This document shows, one piece after another, positions 11,566 through 20,945 of a stretch of DNA of 64,000 nt (position 1 is the stretch's first letter; every line of letters starts with the position of its first letter). The DNA comes from Pseudomonas sp. NFACC02 (lineage in GTDB: Bacteria; Pseudomonadota; Gammaproteobacteria; Pseudomonadales; Pseudomonadaceae). The position numbers were made by a program, and so were the translations under genes. Below the pieces are notes generated by a model that worked only from the letters and a program-made list of their open reading frames with translations, was not told where the DNA came from and did no database searches. The DNA lies in NCBI RefSeq assembly GCF_900110765.1, contig NZ_FOEO01000010.1, positions 1 to 64,000 on the forward strand, in the 5' to 3' direction.

Positions 11566-12360
11566 TCAGGCGTTTTTCGACGCATCGGCGTCGCGTTGTG
11601 TTGCACGTTTTCGACAGGCATCGCCAAAAGCCTGGAAGATTGAAAGATAGTCGGGGTTTTGCATGACCTGCCACTCCGGATGCCACTGAACGCCCAATGC
11701 GAATACATCAGCTGTAGCAAAAGGCGCGCCTGCGGGAACCGAAATCGCTTCAATCAGGCCGTCCGGCGCCGTCGCTTCCACGCGCAGACCAGGCGCGAGA
11801 CGCTCGACACCCTGACCATGAATTGAATTGACACGAATTTCTTCTGACAACCCGAATCCCGCCAGCATGCCGCCCGGTTCGATGTGCATCGCATGACTGG
11901 GAGCGTACTGAGTTTCCACGGGTTCGTTGTCTGGCTCACGGTGATCCATGAAGGCGCCCGTCTCGTGAACCTTCTGATGCAGACTGCCGCCAAACGCTAC
12001 GTTCAGCTCCTGAAAACCACGGCAAATACCCAGCACGGGCACGCCCGCAGCCACAGCGGCACGAATAAGGGGTAAGGTGGTGTGGTCGCGTGCAGGATCA
12101 TGAGCAGTTCCCGGCGCGCTGGCCGGACCACTATAGTGATAGGGTTCGACGTTGGATGGAGAACCGGTGAAGAGCAAGCCATCGACCGCCGAGAGTATGT
12201 CGGCTGGATCGATCAGCTCTGCCAGTGACGGCAGAATCAGCGGCAGGCCCTTGGCAGCGACGGCGACTGCGCGGACGTATTTGTCACCACTGATGTGATA
12301 GGCATGCGAGCCGATTTGCTGAGTGCAGGCGGTGACGCCGATCAGCGGAAGGCGAGACAT
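11566..12360 (-). CDS. spuA: Gamma-glutamyl-GABA hydrolase, class I glutamine-amidotransferase-like (PuuD family)
   Basis: This 264-aa cytoplasmic hydrolase releases the gamma-glutamyl group from gamma-glutamyl-GABA or a similar intermediate. The nucleophile is Cys113 in LGICRGFQELN, and the His227 and Glu229 partners are in GVQWHPEW. Many proteins of this class act in polyamine catabolism as PuuD. It is the first gene of the operon spuABCDEFGH and faces spuI across a 277-bp regulatory gap. No in-frame alternative start has better support than the ATG at 12360. Confidence 0.92.
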   Translation of the reverse strand: MSRLPLIGVTACTQQIGSHAYHISGDKYVRAVAVAAKGLPLILPSLAELIDPADILSAVDGLLFTGSPSNVEPYHYSGPASAPGTAHDPARDHTTLPLIRAAVAAGVPVLGICRGFQELNVAFGGSLHQKVHETGAFMDHREPDNEPVETQYAPSHAMHIEPGGMLAGFGLSEEIRVNSIHGQGVERLAPGLRVEATAPDGLIEAISVPAGAPFATADVFALGVQWHPEWQVMQNPDYLSIFQAFGDACRKRATQRDADASKNA

Positions 12361-12497
12361 GTGACCCCCGGTATTGTTGCTGTTTTGGGTTGCGACCGAG
12401 CTTAGCCTTGTTCATTTTTTTACACAACAGCGCCGTAAAAAATAAAACACGCCCTGCTCAAGGTCGCAGTTCTAACGACTTCCAGGCGTCTAAATCC

Positions 12498-12542
12498 GCC
12501 CTAAAGTGCGGCAAAAATGGGCTCACGGCGCCCTTTTAGGGC
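12498..12542. promoter_or_regulatory. Inverted repeat between spuA and spuI, candidate operator
   Basis: GCCCTAAA at 12498-12505 and TTTAGGGC at 12535-12542 are perfect inverted arms whose centres are 37 bp apart, between the two divergent glutamylation genes. This spacing suits a dimeric regulator binding two half-sites. The regulator is unknown; the TetR gene at 14144 is one candidate. Confidence 0.35.
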
Positions 12543-12579
12543 AAAACAGAGCTCTCTTGACTTCATCTGGGCTTTCGGA

Positions 12580-12608
12580 TTGACTGAACCCCGTAATGCT
12601 CGATGATT
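12580..12608 (+). promoter_or_regulatory. Possible sigma70 promoter of spuI
   Basis: TTGACT at 12580-12585 is separated by 17 bp from ATGATT at 12603-12608. The -35 box is good and the -10 box is weak. It sits 29 bp before the spuI ATG, and an AAAGGTG ribosome site lies between. Confidence 0.3.
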
Positions 12609-12637
12609 GATATTTTCAACAACAAAGGTGTTGCATC

Positions 12638-14014
12638 ATGTCGGTACCCCCGCGTGCCGTTCAGCTCAACGAAGCGAACGCGTTCCTTAAGGAACATCCT
12701 GAGGTTCTATACGTTGACCTTCTGATTGCAGATATGAATGGAGTGGTGCGCGGCAAGCGCATTGAACGCACCAGTCTCCATAAGGTTTACGAAAAAGGCA
12801 TTAACCTCCCAGCTTCTCTTTTCGCACTGGATATCAATGGCTCGACGGTGGAAAGCACCGGCCTTGGCCTGGACATCGGTGACGCTGACCGAATCTGTTA
12901 TCCGATCCCTGACACTCTCTGCAACGAACCGTGGCAGAAGCGTCCTACCGCACAACTGCTGATGACCATGCACGAACTGGAGGGCGATCCGTTCTTCGCC
13001 GATCCTCGTGAGGTGCTACGCCAGGTGGTCAGCAAGTTCGACGAGATGGGCCTGACCATCTGCGCCGCATTCGAACTTGAGTTCTACCTGATCGATCAGG
13101 AGAACGTGAACGGCCGACCACAGCCGCCGCGCTCGCCGATTTCCGGGAAACGCCCGCACTCGACACAGGTCTACCTGATCGACGACCTCGACGAATACGT
13201 CGATTGCCTCCAGGACATTCTGGAAGGTGCGAAAGAGCAAGGCATCCCTGCCGACGCGATCGTCAAGGAAAGTGCTCCGGCGCAGTTCGAAGTGAATCTG
13301 CACCACACTGCTGACGCATTGAAGGCCTGCGATTATGCGGTCCTGCTCAAGCGACTGATCAAGAACATCGCCTACGACCATGAGATGGACACCACCTTCA
13401 TGGCCAAGCCGTATCCAGGCCAGGCGGGTAACGGTCTGCACGTCCACATCTCGATCCTGGATCGCGATGGCAAAAACATCTTCACCAGTGAGGATCCCGA
13501 GCAGAACGCCGCATTACGTCATGCGATCGGCGGTGTGCTCGAGACCCTACCGGCGCAGATGGCGTTCCTTTGCCCGAACGTCAACTCGTATCGCCGGTTC
13601 GGTGCTCAGTTCTACGTACCAAACTCGCCTACCTGGGGTCTGGACAACCGGACAGTGGCCGTTCGTGTGCCTACCGGTACCGCGGATGCCGTGCGGATCG
13701 AACACCGCGTTGCCGGTGCAGACGCCAACCCTTACCTCTTGATGGCATCGGTGCTCGCGGGCATCCACCACGGTCTGACCAACAAGGTCGAGCCGGGGCC
13801 ACCTGTCGAAGGCAACTCTTACGAGCAGCATGAGCAAAGCCTGCCAAACAACTTGCGCGATGCGTTGCGCGAGCTGGACGACAGCGAAATCATGGCCAAG
13901 TACATCGATCCGAAGTACATCGATATCTTTGTCGCCTGCAAGGAAAGTGAGCTGGAAGAGTTCGAACATTCCATCTCCGACCTCGAATACAACTGGTATC
14001 TGCACACGGTCTGA
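12638..14014 (+). CDS. spuI: Gamma-glutamylpolyamine synthetase paralogue (glutamine-synthetase family)
   Basis: This 458-aa member of the glutamine synthetase / PuuA family is divergent from spuA. Motifs seen are AFELEFYLID, MAKPYPGQAGNGLHVHIS (ATP/metal site), DNRTVAVRVP and NPYLLMASVL. It should glutamylate a polyamine or monoamine in the same route as SpuB. P. aeruginosa has the same divergent gene (spuI, PA0296, from memory). The ATG follows AAAGGTG by 7 bp. A clear rho-independent terminator ends the transcript at 14034-14070. Confidence 0.9.
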   Translation: MSVPPRAVQLNEANAFLKEHPEVLYVDLLIADMNGVVRGKRIERTSLHKVYEKGINLPASLFALDINGSTVESTGLGLDIGDADRICYPIPDTLCNEPWQKRPTAQLLMTMHELEGDPFFADPREVLRQVVSKFDEMGLTICAAFELEFYLIDQENVNGRPQPPRSPISGKRPHSTQVYLIDDLDEYVDCLQDILEGAKEQGIPADAIVKESAPAQFEVNLHHTADALKACDYAVLLKRLIKNIAYDHEMDTTFMAKPYPGQAGNGLHVHISILDRDGKNIFTSEDPEQNAALRHAIGGVLETLPAQMAFLCPNVNSYRRFGAQFYVPNSPTWGLDNRTVAVRVPTGTADAVRIEHRVAGADANPYLLMASVLAGIHHGLTNKVEPGPPVEGNSYEQHEQSLPNNLRDALRELDDSEIMAKYIDPKYIDIFVACKESELEEFEHSISDLEYNWYLHTV

Positions 14015-14033
14015 CGGTGTGTGAAATAAAAAG

Positions 14034-14070
14034 AACGCCCCCAACCGCATGGCTGGGGGCGTTTTTTATT
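14034..14070 (+). terminator. Rho-independent terminator of spuI
   Basis: AACGCCCCC and GGGGGCGTT flank a short loop and are followed by a T-run, 20 bp after the spuI stop. Confidence 0.9.
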
Positions 14071-14143
14071 TTAGACGGCGCAGTTCATCCGAGCCTTGAA
14101 ACCTCGCGTACAATGCGCGGACTTTCGCCTGCGAGACGCTTCA

Positions 14144-14782
14144 ATGACCCGCCCCGCCACACCCCGCAAACCCCGTGCGCGCAGTCAGGCCCGGATCGAT
14201 TCGATCCTTGATGCCGCGCGTACGCTGTTGGCGTCGGATGGGGTGGCGAGTCTGTCGATCTATAGCGTCGCCGAGCGCGCTGGGATCCCGCCCTCCTCGG
14301 TCTATCACTTCTTTGCCAGCGTCCCGGCGTTGCTGGAAGGACTGACCGCCGACGTTCACGCAGCGTTTCGCGAGAGTCTGCAACAGCCCATCGATCATGC
14401 GCAGCTCACGTCCTGGCATGACCTCTCGCGCCTGGTCGAGGCGCGCATGCTCACGATCTACAGCGAAGACGCCGCCGCTCGGCAGTTGATCCTGGCTCAG
14501 CACGGCCTGACCGAAGTCACTCAGGCAGACCGCCAGCACGACGTCGAACTGGGCAACCTCATGCACGCGCTGTTCGCCAAGCACTTCCAGCTGCCGGCCT
14601 TGCCAGACGACATCGAAGTGTTCGCCCTCGCCCTCGAACTCGCCGACCGCGTTTATGCACGCTCGATACAACTGCACGATGCGATCACGCCACGCATGGC
14701 AGAAGAAGGGCAGCGCGTGTTCGACGCTTATCTTGGCCTTTACCTGCCGCCGTTCCTCCCGAAGCGATCAATCGAGCAGTAA
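14144..14782 (+). CDS. TetR-family transcriptional regulator
   Basis: This 212-aa protein has an N-terminal helix-turn-helix of TetR type. ILDAARTLLASDG is followed by SIYSVAERAGIPPSSVYHFF at about residues 20-62. The C-terminal ligand domain is unlike any I can name. A longer frame begins with TTG at 14096, but the ATG at 14144 gives the usual short basic tail before the HTH (RPATPRKPRARSQ). It stands alone between spuI and the ssu genes. Control of spuI, spuA or the ssu locus is possible but not shown. Confidence 0.85.
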   Translation: MTRPATPRKPRARSQARIDSILDAARTLLASDGVASLSIYSVAERAGIPPSSVYHFFASVPALLEGLTADVHAAFRESLQQPIDHAQLTSWHDLSRLVEARMLTIYSEDAAARQLILAQHGLTEVTQADRQHDVELGNLMHALFAKHFQLPALPDDIEVFALALELADRVYARSIQLHDAITPRMAEEGQRVFDAYLGLYLPPFLPKRSIEQ

Positions 14783-14825
14783 CGCCGACAGCTCCCGGCA
14801 AGCCGGCTGACCAAATCGGACACAG

Positions 14826-14858
14826 CAAAAAGCCCCGAAGGGCTCGCACCCTTCGGGG
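14826..14858 (-). terminator. Rho-independent terminator of the ssu operon
   Basis: On the minus strand CCCCGAAGGG and CCCTTCGGGG form a perfect 10-bp stem followed by GCTTTTTG, 18 bp beyond the ssuF stop. It may also stop reading from the TetR gene on the other strand, though the T-run there is poor. Confidence 0.85.
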
Positions 14859-14876
14859 TTGTTCACAACGCATCGA

Positions 14877-15092
14877 TCACAACTTGGCGATCGACACCTC
14901 GGTGGATTTCACGAAGGCGATGACTTCGCTGCCGACCACCAGCTCAAGCTCTTTCACCGAACGGGTGGTGATCACCGAAGTGACGATGCCGGACGCGGTC
15001 TGTACGTCGATTTCCGACAGTACGTCGCCGGTGACGATTTCCTTGATGGTGCCTTTGAACTGGTTACGAACGTTGATGGCTTTGATAGTCAT
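14877..15092 (-). CDS. ssuF: Small TOBE-domain molybdopterin/molybdate-binding-like protein
   Basis: This 71-aa protein is one Mop/TOBE domain: it opens MTIKAINVRNQFKG, has VLSEIDVQTASG in the middle and ends FVKSTEVSIAKL. Such proteins bind oxyanions. A protein of this type, SsuF, is encoded at the end of the ssu operon of Pseudomonas putida, where it is needed for organosulfur use. It is the last gene of the operon here, 50 bp after ssuB. Whether it binds molybdate, sulfate or sulfonate cannot be told from the sequence. Confidence 0.85.
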   Translation of the reverse strand: MTIKAINVRNQFKGTIKEIVTGDVLSEIDVQTASGIVTSVITTRSVKELELVVGSEVIAFVKSTEVSIAKL

Positions 15093-15142
15093 GACAGGTC
15101 TTCCTTTGAGTGCTCAGTCCAGACGCAACATTGCGCCTGGAT

Positions 15143-15952
15143 TCAGTTGGCCCAGCGCAGCTGCGTGGGCAGGGGTGATGTCGGTTCAGGTTCGGGCGGA
15201 CTGCCTGGCAGCGACAGCACGCGGTTAAGGACTTCGGTTTCCAGCGCGGCGAGCCGATGTGAACCACGCGCACGCGGTCGAGCCAGATCGACCTGCAAAT
15301 CAAGCCCGATGCGGCCCTCTTCGATCAGCAAGACTCGGTCGGCAATCGCCACTGCCTCGCTGACATCGTGCGTCACCAACAACACCGTGAAGCCGTGCTT
15401 GCGCCAGAGATTTTCGATCAGCTGCTGCATCTCGATGCGGGTCAAGGCATCGAGCGCGCCCAGCGGCTCGTCCAGCAGCAACAGTCGCGGTTGGTGAATC
15501 AACGCACGCGCCAGCGCCACACGTTGTTTCTGGCCGCCTGACAACGACGCAGGCCACTCATCGGCACGCTCGGCCAGACCGACGGCTTCCAGTGCCTCCA
15601 GCGCTTTGCCACGCCAGTCTCCGCTAAGGCCCAGCCCGATGTTGTCGATGATCTTTTTCCACGGCAGCAGGCGTGCTTCCTGGAACATCAATCGTGTGTC
15701 TTCTCGTGCATCGGCCAGCGACGCCGACCCGGCCAGTAACTGACCGCTTGAGGGCTGATCAAGGCCTGCAAGCAAGCGCAGCAGGGTACTTTTACCGCAA
15801 CCGCTGCGACCGACTACGGCCACGAACTGCCCGGCCGGAATGTGCAGGTCGATGTCCTTGAGGACTTCCCGCGAGCCAAAGGTTTTCTTCAGCTTGCGCA
15901 CTTGCAGGGGAATGCCGCGCAGCAGGTTTGCCGGTTGTTGAAGGGTGCTCAT
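15143..15952 (-). CDS. ssuB: Aliphatic sulfonate ABC transporter ATPase
   Basis: This 269-aa ATPase drives sulfonate import. It has Walker [10 protein letters not shown], signature [15 protein letters not shown], Walker B LLLLDEP and the H-loop [10 protein letters not shown] longer reading frame extends upstream, but the ATG at 15952 overlaps the stop of ssuC as ATGA and is the coupled start. The length is close to that of E. coli SsuB. It partners SsuC and SsuA. Confidence 0.9.
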   Translation of the reverse strand: MSTLQQPANLLRGIPLQVRKLKKTFGSREVLKDIDLHIPAGQFVAVVGRSGCGKSTLLRLLAGLDQPSSGQLLAGSASLADAREDTRLMFQEARLLPWKKIIDNIGLGLSGDWRGKALEALEAVGLAERADEWPASLSGGQKQRVALARALIHQPRLLLLDEPLGALDALTRIEMQQLIENLWRKHGFTVLLVTHDVSEAVAIADRVLLIEEGRIGLDLQVDLARPRARGSHRLAALETEVLNRVLSLPGSPPEPEPTSPLPTQLRWAN

Positions 15953-16737
15953 CGCGCACCACCTTTTGCCCCTTGATACGCCGGGTGCCAACGCAGGCAG
16001 ACCCGTTCCAGCCCACGCGCGGCAAGGTCCGCCAGTTTGCCGAGCACGGCGTACAACACGATCGCCAGCACCACCACGTCCGTCTGCAGAAACTCCCTGG
16101 CGTTCATCGCCAGATAGCCGATGCCGGAGCTGGCGGAGATGGTTTCAGCCACGATCAGCGTCAACCACATGAAGCCCAGCGCGAAGCGCACACCGACCAG
16201 AATCGAAGGCATCGCACCCGGCAAAATGACGTGCCAGAACAGCGCGAACCCCGACAGACCATAACTGCGCGACATCTCCACCAAGGCGGGATCGATGTTG
16301 CGAATCCCGTGATACGTATTCAGATAAATCGGGAACAGCGTGCCCAACGCCACCAGAAAAATCTTGGCGCTTTCATCGATGCCGAACCACAGGATGACCA
16401 GCGGGATCAGCGCCAGATGCGGCACGTTGCGAATCATCTGCACGGAGCTGTCGAGCAGGCATTCGCCCCATTTCGACAAGCCCGTGATAAACCCCAGGAT
16501 CAGGCCGATGCCGCCACCGATGGCAAAGCCGATACCGGCGCGCCAGCCACTGATTGCCAGATGGGTCCAGATGTCGCCACTGCGTACCAGCGTCACACCG
16601 GCTTCGATCACCGCACTCGGCGCTGGCAGGATGCGGGTTGACAGCCAACCGGCGCTGACCGCCAGTTGCCAGATCGCCAGCAACAAAACCGGTAGCAGCC
16701 AGGGCGCCAGTTTGTGGGTTACGCTTTCCACGCTCAT
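15949..16737 (-). CDS. ssuC: Aliphatic sulfonate ABC transporter permease
   Basis: This 262-aa inner-membrane permease begins with a hydrophobic segment ([17 protein letters not shown]). Its EAA-type loop is in [27 protein letters not shown] lies about 10 bp before the ATG at 16737, which rules out the in-frame TTG at 16755. In most Pseudomonas ssu operons the monooxygenase gene ssuD sits between ssuA and ssuC. Here only 27 bp separate them, so ssuD is absent from this locus. Confidence 0.9.
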   Translation of the reverse strand: MSVESVTHKLAPWLLPVLLLAIWQLAVSAGWLSTRILPAPSAVIEAGVTLVRSGDIWTHLAISGWRAGIGFAIGGGIGLILGFITGLSKWGECLLDSSVQMIRNVPHLALIPLVILWFGIDESAKIFLVALGTLFPIYLNTYHGIRNIDPALVEMSRSYGLSGFALFWHVILPGAMPSILVGVRFALGFMWLTLIVAETISASSGIGYLAMNAREFLQTDVVVLAIVLYAVLGKLADLAARGLERVCLRWHPAYQGAKGGAR

Positions 16738-16764
16738 GGAGTTGTCTCCTCCCAAGGCCGAGGC

Positions 16765-17730
16765 TTACTGCGCTTTCGCAACAGCAGCGGGTGGCGTCCA
16801 GATCACATCGGCGATGCTGAGCGGTTTGGGGATCAGCTTGAGCTGGTAAAACGTGTCGGCGATCTTCTGTTGCGCCGCGACGGTTTCAGGCGTGATGAAC
16901 AGCGCGCCGTAACCTTGTCGGTTAACCGAAGTCCGCGTGATGTCTTCCGGCAAGCCCAGCAACGGAGCGACCTGTCTGGTGACCTCTTCCGGATTGGCCT
17001 TGGACCACTCACCCACCGCGCGAACCTCTTCGACCAGGGTCTGAATCACGTTCGGATGCTGCTTCGCATAGGGCCTGGTCGCCAGATAGAACTGGTTGTT
17101 ATCGACAATGCCTTTGCCATCACGCAGCGTGCGTGCCTGCAACTGTTGCTCGGCGGCCGCCTGGTACGGGTCCCAGATCACCCATGCATCGACACTGCCG
17201 CGCTCGAAGGCGGCCCGCGCGTCGGCGGGCGGCAGAAAGACGGTCTGGATGTCGGTGTATTTCAGGCCGGCTTCTTCCAGCGCCCTCACCAGCAGGTAGT
17301 GAACGTTTGAGCCTTTGTTGAGGACGACTTTCTTGCCTTTCAGGTCTTTGACCGACGTGATCGGCGAGTCCTTGGGCACCAGAATCGCTTCGCTGGTCGG
17401 CGCCGGCGGCTCGGACGCCACGTAGAGCAGATCAGCGCCTGCCGCCTGAGCGAAAACGGGAGGTGTCTCGCCGGTCACACCGAAGTCGATGGAGCCGACA
17501 TTCAAGCCTTCCAGCAGTTGAGGTCCGCCTGGAAATTCGGTCCATTGAACCTGCACGCCCTGCTCTGCCAGTTTCTTTTCCAGCGACCCCTTGGCCTTGA
17601 GCAGCACCAGCGTGCCGTACTTCTGATAACCGATGCGCAAGGTATCGGCTTGAGCTTGCGTTAGGACGCCGAAAGACACCGCCGCAACAAACAGAGCGAC
17701 CAGGCCTCGACGCAAAATGACAGTGCGCAT
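16765..17730 (-). CDS. ssuA: Aliphatic sulfonate periplasmic binding protein
   Basis: This 321-aa substrate-binding protein has a signal peptide (cleavage near AQA, about residue 29). The mature start TLRIGYQKYGTLVLLK is typical of SsuA/TauA-class proteins. The motif GGPQLLEGLNVGSIDFG lines the ligand cleft of the family. AAGGAG stands about 7 bp before the ATG at 17730. It is the first gene of ssuACBF. Neither the desulfonating monooxygenase SsuD nor the flavin reductase SsuE is nearby, so desulfonation must be encoded elsewhere, or the importer serves another sulfur compound. Confidence 0.88.
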   Translation of the reverse strand: MRTVILRRGLVALFVAAVSFGVLTQAQADTLRIGYQKYGTLVLLKAKGSLEKKLAEQGVQVQWTEFPGGPQLLEGLNVGSIDFGVTGETPPVFAQAAGADLLYVASEPPAPTSEAILVPKDSPITSVKDLKGKKVVLNKGSNVHYLLVRALEEAGLKYTDIQTVFLPPADARAAFERGSVDAWVIWDPYQAAAEQQLQARTLRDGKGIVDNNQFYLATRPYAKQHPNVIQTLVEEVRAVGEWSKANPEEVTRQVAPLLGLPEDITRTSVNRQGYGALFITPETVAAQQKIADTFYQLKLIPKPLSIADVIWTPPAAVAKAQ

Positions 17731-17756
17731 CGCACGCTCCTTTGCTGAGTAGCTAA

Positions 17757-17769
17757 CAGGTGGCACCTG
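17757..17769. promoter_or_regulatory. Palindrome upstream of ssuA, candidate operator
   Basis: CAGGTG-G-CACCTG is a perfect 13-bp palindrome 27 bp before the ssuA ATG, in the 262-bp gap to lsfA. Its binder is unknown. Confidence 0.35.
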
Positions 17770-17940
17770 CTTGTCCGATAGCGAACGAGTAAGGTGTTTG
17801 GGGGATTCATTGCTGGCTATAAATCGCCAGGACGGAGAGACCATAACAGGCGGCTGTTATTCACTAAAATCATATTTATTCATTTGGTTAGCACCGAATC
17901 GAATATCAAGTGTCTCGCCGATTGACCCTGAAGTGCTCCC

Positions 17941-17967
17941 CAAAAAAAGGGGCCGATAAATCGGCCC
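17941..17967 (-). terminator. Rho-independent terminator of lsfA
   Basis: On the minus strand GGGCCGAT and ATCGGCCC form a stem with a 2-base tip, followed by CCTTTTTTTG, about 25 bp after the lsfA stop. Confidence 0.8.
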
Positions 17968-17992
17968 GAATGTCGTGGTTGAAAGCGAGGTA

Positions 17993-18631
17993 TCAGCGAT
18001 TGGGCTGCGGCGTCAGGCGCAGGTAAGGCGTGACGGCTGTATAGCCTTTTGGAAAGCGTTCCTTGATCTCGGCCTCGTCTTTGATCGAAGGCACGATCAC
18101 CACGTCTTCACCGTCCTTCCAGTTCGCAGGCGTCGCCACTTTGTAGTTGTCGGTCAGTTGCAGCGAATCGATCACCCGAAGGATCTCGTGGAAGTTGCGA
18201 CCGGTGCTGGCAGGGTAGGTAATGGTCAGGCGCACTTTCTTGTTCGGGTCGATCACGAACAATGAGCGCACGGTCAGCGTTTCGCTGGCGTTGGGATGAA
18301 TCAGGTCATACAGCTCCGACACCTTGCGATCCGCGTCCGCCAGGATCGGAAAGTTAACGATCGTGTTCTGGGTGGAGTTGATGTCGTCGATCCATTTGAT
18401 GTGCGAGTCGACCGGATCCACCGACAGCGCGATGGCTTTCACGTTGCGCTTGTCAAACTCATCCTTGAGCTTCGCGGTGAAGCCCAATTCGGTGGTGCAG
18501 ACCGGCGTGAAATCGGCGGGATGGGAAAACAGCACCGCCCATTTGCCGTCCAGCCACTCGTGAAACTTGATGCGCCCTTCGCTCGAATCCTGCTCGAAGT
18601 CCGGGGCGATATCGCCGAGTTTCAGTCCCAT
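17993..18631 (-). CDS. lsfA: 1-Cys peroxiredoxin (Prx6 class)
   Basis: This 212-aa cytoplasmic peroxidase reduces hydroperoxides. The peroxidatic residue is Cys45 in FTPVCTTELG, followed by the C-terminal Prx6-class extension; no second catalytic cysteine is apparent. LsfA is known as a sulfate-starvation-inducible protein of Pseudomonas and is usually coded beside ssu or other sulfonate genes, as here. It has its own terminator, and a 262-bp gap before ssuA suggests a separate transcript. The length is typical of the family. Confidence 0.93.
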   Translation of the reverse strand: MGLKLGDIAPDFEQDSSEGRIKFHEWLDGKWAVLFSHPADFTPVCTTELGFTAKLKDEFDKRNVKAIALSVDPVDSHIKWIDDINSTQNTIVNFPILADADRKVSELYDLIHPNASETLTVRSLFVIDPNKKVRLTITYPASTGRNFHEILRVIDSLQLTDNYKVATPANWKDGEDVVIVPSIKDEAEIKERFPKGYTAVTPYLRLTPQPNR

Positions 18632-18730
18632 GCAATCGTGCTCCTTTGGTGTGAGTTATCGGCCTACTGTGCATGCCGATGCCTCAAAACTGAAGGAACG
18701 AATGGTGATGATCCTCATCGTTTCAGGCAT

Positions 18731-18761
18731 AAAAAAACCCCGCCGAAGCGGGGTTCTTTTT
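18731..18761 (-). terminator. Terminator between porin and lsfA genes
   Basis: CCCCGC and GCGGGG flank a 4-base loop, with a T7 run on the minus strand and T5 on the plus strand. It lies 22 bp after the porin stop. Confidence 0.88.
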
Positions 18762-18781
18762 AACTCAACAACTCAACACAC

Positions 18782-20161
18782 TTACTTGAATGCGTAGGTG
18801 TAGTTGAGGATAACGCGAGTCTGGTCGACGTTCTGCTGCAGCGGGTACAGATCGGAATCCGAACGCAGGTTCGCACGACGTACAGTCACACCGAAGCCTT
18901 TCAGGAAGCTATCCTGGAAGACGTAGTCGATACGCATGTCGCGTTCCCACTCGGAGCCGCGTGCACCCGTAGCGCTGGTACGGATCTGGTCACCGTGCAG
19001 GTAAGCGATCGCAGCTTTCAGGCCAGGAACGCCAACGCGTGCGAAGTCGTACGAGTACTGACCAAACTTGGTCTTCTCACCGGCGCGGGTGAAGTTGGTG
19101 ATCATGCTGTCGGTGAACAGGTAAACGGAGTTACCACCTTCACCTTCGTTACGACCACGGCCGTCAACTACGCTGCCGTTGTTGATGATCGGCATGGCGC
19201 CGCTGTCGCTCGAGGACTGGTAACCCAGCATGAAGGCGTGGCCACCCAGGGTATAGGTGAACATCGCGGTCCACAGATCGTTGTCGATCTCGCCGGTATC
19301 GCTACCGGTACCCGAATAACCGTTGCCGGTCAGACGGTAGCCAACGTTGTTGGACTGGCCGTTCTTGCCATCGGAAGTGCTGTGGAAGTAACGCAGGTCG
19401 GTTTTGAACGACTGGTCTTCACCGATTGGCAGAACATGCAGCAAACCGAAGAAGTGCTGGTTGTAATAGTCTTCCAGGTTGGCGTAGTAGTACTGCAGGG
19501 TCAGGTCTTTGGTGAGCTTGTAGTCAGCACCGGCGAACTGGAAGTTGTTGGAGCCCTTGGTACCACCCGAAACCGACAGGTTGTCGTAGTTGGTGGAGGC
19601 ACGGCCAGCAGCCTTGGTCAGCTTACCTGCAGTCAGGGTCAGGTTGTCGATGTCCTTGGAAGTGACGATCCCACCTTCAAAGGTTTGCGGCAGCAGACGA
19701 CCGTCGTTCGATACCAGGATCGGCAGGTTTGGCTGCAGAGCGTTACCGATTTTCAGCTCGGTCTTGGAGATCTTCGCTTTGACGTTGGCACCTGCGCGAG
19801 CCCAGTTGTGCTCTGGAGTGCCGTCGGAGCTGGTTGGCGAAACGGTGTTCGCAGTGCTGCCGTTGGCGGCGCGGTTATCGATACCACCGCTCAGGTTGAT
19901 ACCGTACATACCTTGCACGTCGAGACCGAAGCCTACGGTGCCAGGGGTGTAACCCGAGATGAAGTTGAACAGGAAGCCCTGAGTGGTCTGACGCTGATCC
20001 TGACCTTTAGCACCGCTCGCAGACGGCTCACGTGGGTCTTGTTCGAAGTAAAGAGTACGGGAACTGAGGGTTGCCTTGCTGTCTTCCAGGAAACCAGCTG
20101 CACCAGCCTGAGTGGCCATTACACCTGCGTACACGGCCAAGGCCAGGGTGGATTTCTTCAT
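18782..20161 (-). CDS. OprD-family outer-membrane porin
   Basis: This 459-aa protein has a signal peptide (cleavage near QAGA, residue 21). The mature N-terminus GFLEDSKATLSSRTLYFEQD is typical of the OprD family of substrate-selective 18-strand porins. The C-terminus ends NYTYAFK, with an aromatic-rich last strand as needed for outer-membrane assembly. It looks closest to the OprE/OprQ/OpdN branch, but I cannot choose among them. The neighbours (sulfur genes, then a regulatory gap) do not define the substrate. It has a strong terminator and no operon partner. Confidence 0.88.
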   Translation of the reverse strand: MKKSTLALAVYAGVMATQAGAAGFLEDSKATLSSRTLYFEQDPREPSASGAKGQDQRQTTQGFLFNFISGYTPGTVGFGLDVQGMYGINLSGGIDNRAANGSTANTVSPTSSDGTPEHNWARAGANVKAKISKTELKIGNALQPNLPILVSNDGRLLPQTFEGGIVTSKDIDNLTLTAGKLTKAAGRASTNYDNLSVSGGTKGSNNFQFAGADYKLTKDLTLQYYYANLEDYYNQHFFGLLHVLPIGEDQSFKTDLRYFHSTSDGKNGQSNNVGYRLTGNGYSGTGSDTGEIDNDLWTAMFTYTLGGHAFMLGYQSSSDSGAMPIINNGSVVDGRGRNEGEGGNSVYLFTDSMITNFTRAGEKTKFGQYSYDFARVGVPGLKAAIAYLHGDQIRTSATGARGSEWERDMRIDYVFQDSFLKGFGVTVRRANLRSDSDLYPLQQNVDQTRVILNYTYAFK

Positions 20162-20940
20162 TGTGTTTCGCTCCTCTTGAATCTAATTTTTGTAGTTCCT
20201 CGGTACTGAGACCTAAGGCTCAAGACCGCGGATGCGCGATTAGCGCTGGACCCGACTCAGAGAGTCAATGGCCCCCAGACTAATTGACTAGACCGCGTTT
20301 ACAGCTGGCTGCAAGGTAAGGGAAATCCTTTAAACCTAAAACGACTTTTTAGACCTGCTTTTATGCTAAGCAGTTATATGTCACAAGCCGTTTCAGCCGT
20401 CCGTTGCGGAGTGTATCGGCGTCTTTACCTAATTCCCAAAAAATATTTCTGCGCCGTTCGTCAGATCGTTCCGTTTTGGCACATCGTACGACTGGAACTT
20501 GACTACCGAGTCACGGTCGTCGTGCGAAACAGCATGAGCATTCCAGTTATAACTCTTTGAAAGCAATGAAATTAATTAGCGCGTAGACGCGATTGTTACT
20601 GTTGTCACCCTGCTCGCGGTCGGTTTTTTATCTAGCCGACGAACAGGCTCATCAGTTAACTGGCGAAACGTGCCGGCGCGATTTCGTGGCCGAAGTCTGC
20701 TGACAATCCCCTGTCGCCGCTGCTGGCTCGGCCGTACACATGCGGAACGAAAGTAGCGACAGCTCTCGCAGGCGGACCGATCCTATTTACAGATTGTGAC
20801 AATTCGATGAAAGGTCACCGGTCCGCCGCCATTTCTCTCCGCTGATGCCCTCAAGCGACCCCGTTCAAGCAGTAATTCTTCCAAGGGTTCGTCAGCACGA
20901 CGCAGCTTCCACAAATCGGTAGCAGGTTCGCATCGGGTTC
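20162..20940. other. Gene-free interval upstream of the porin
   Basis: No convincing coding sequence is seen. The first 180 bp must hold the porin promoter. The stretch 20340-20600 is distinctly AT-richer than its flanks. Short frames at 20363-20560 and 20783-21004 lack ribosome sites and family resemblance. Confidence 0.5.
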
Positions 20941-20945
20941 GGTCG

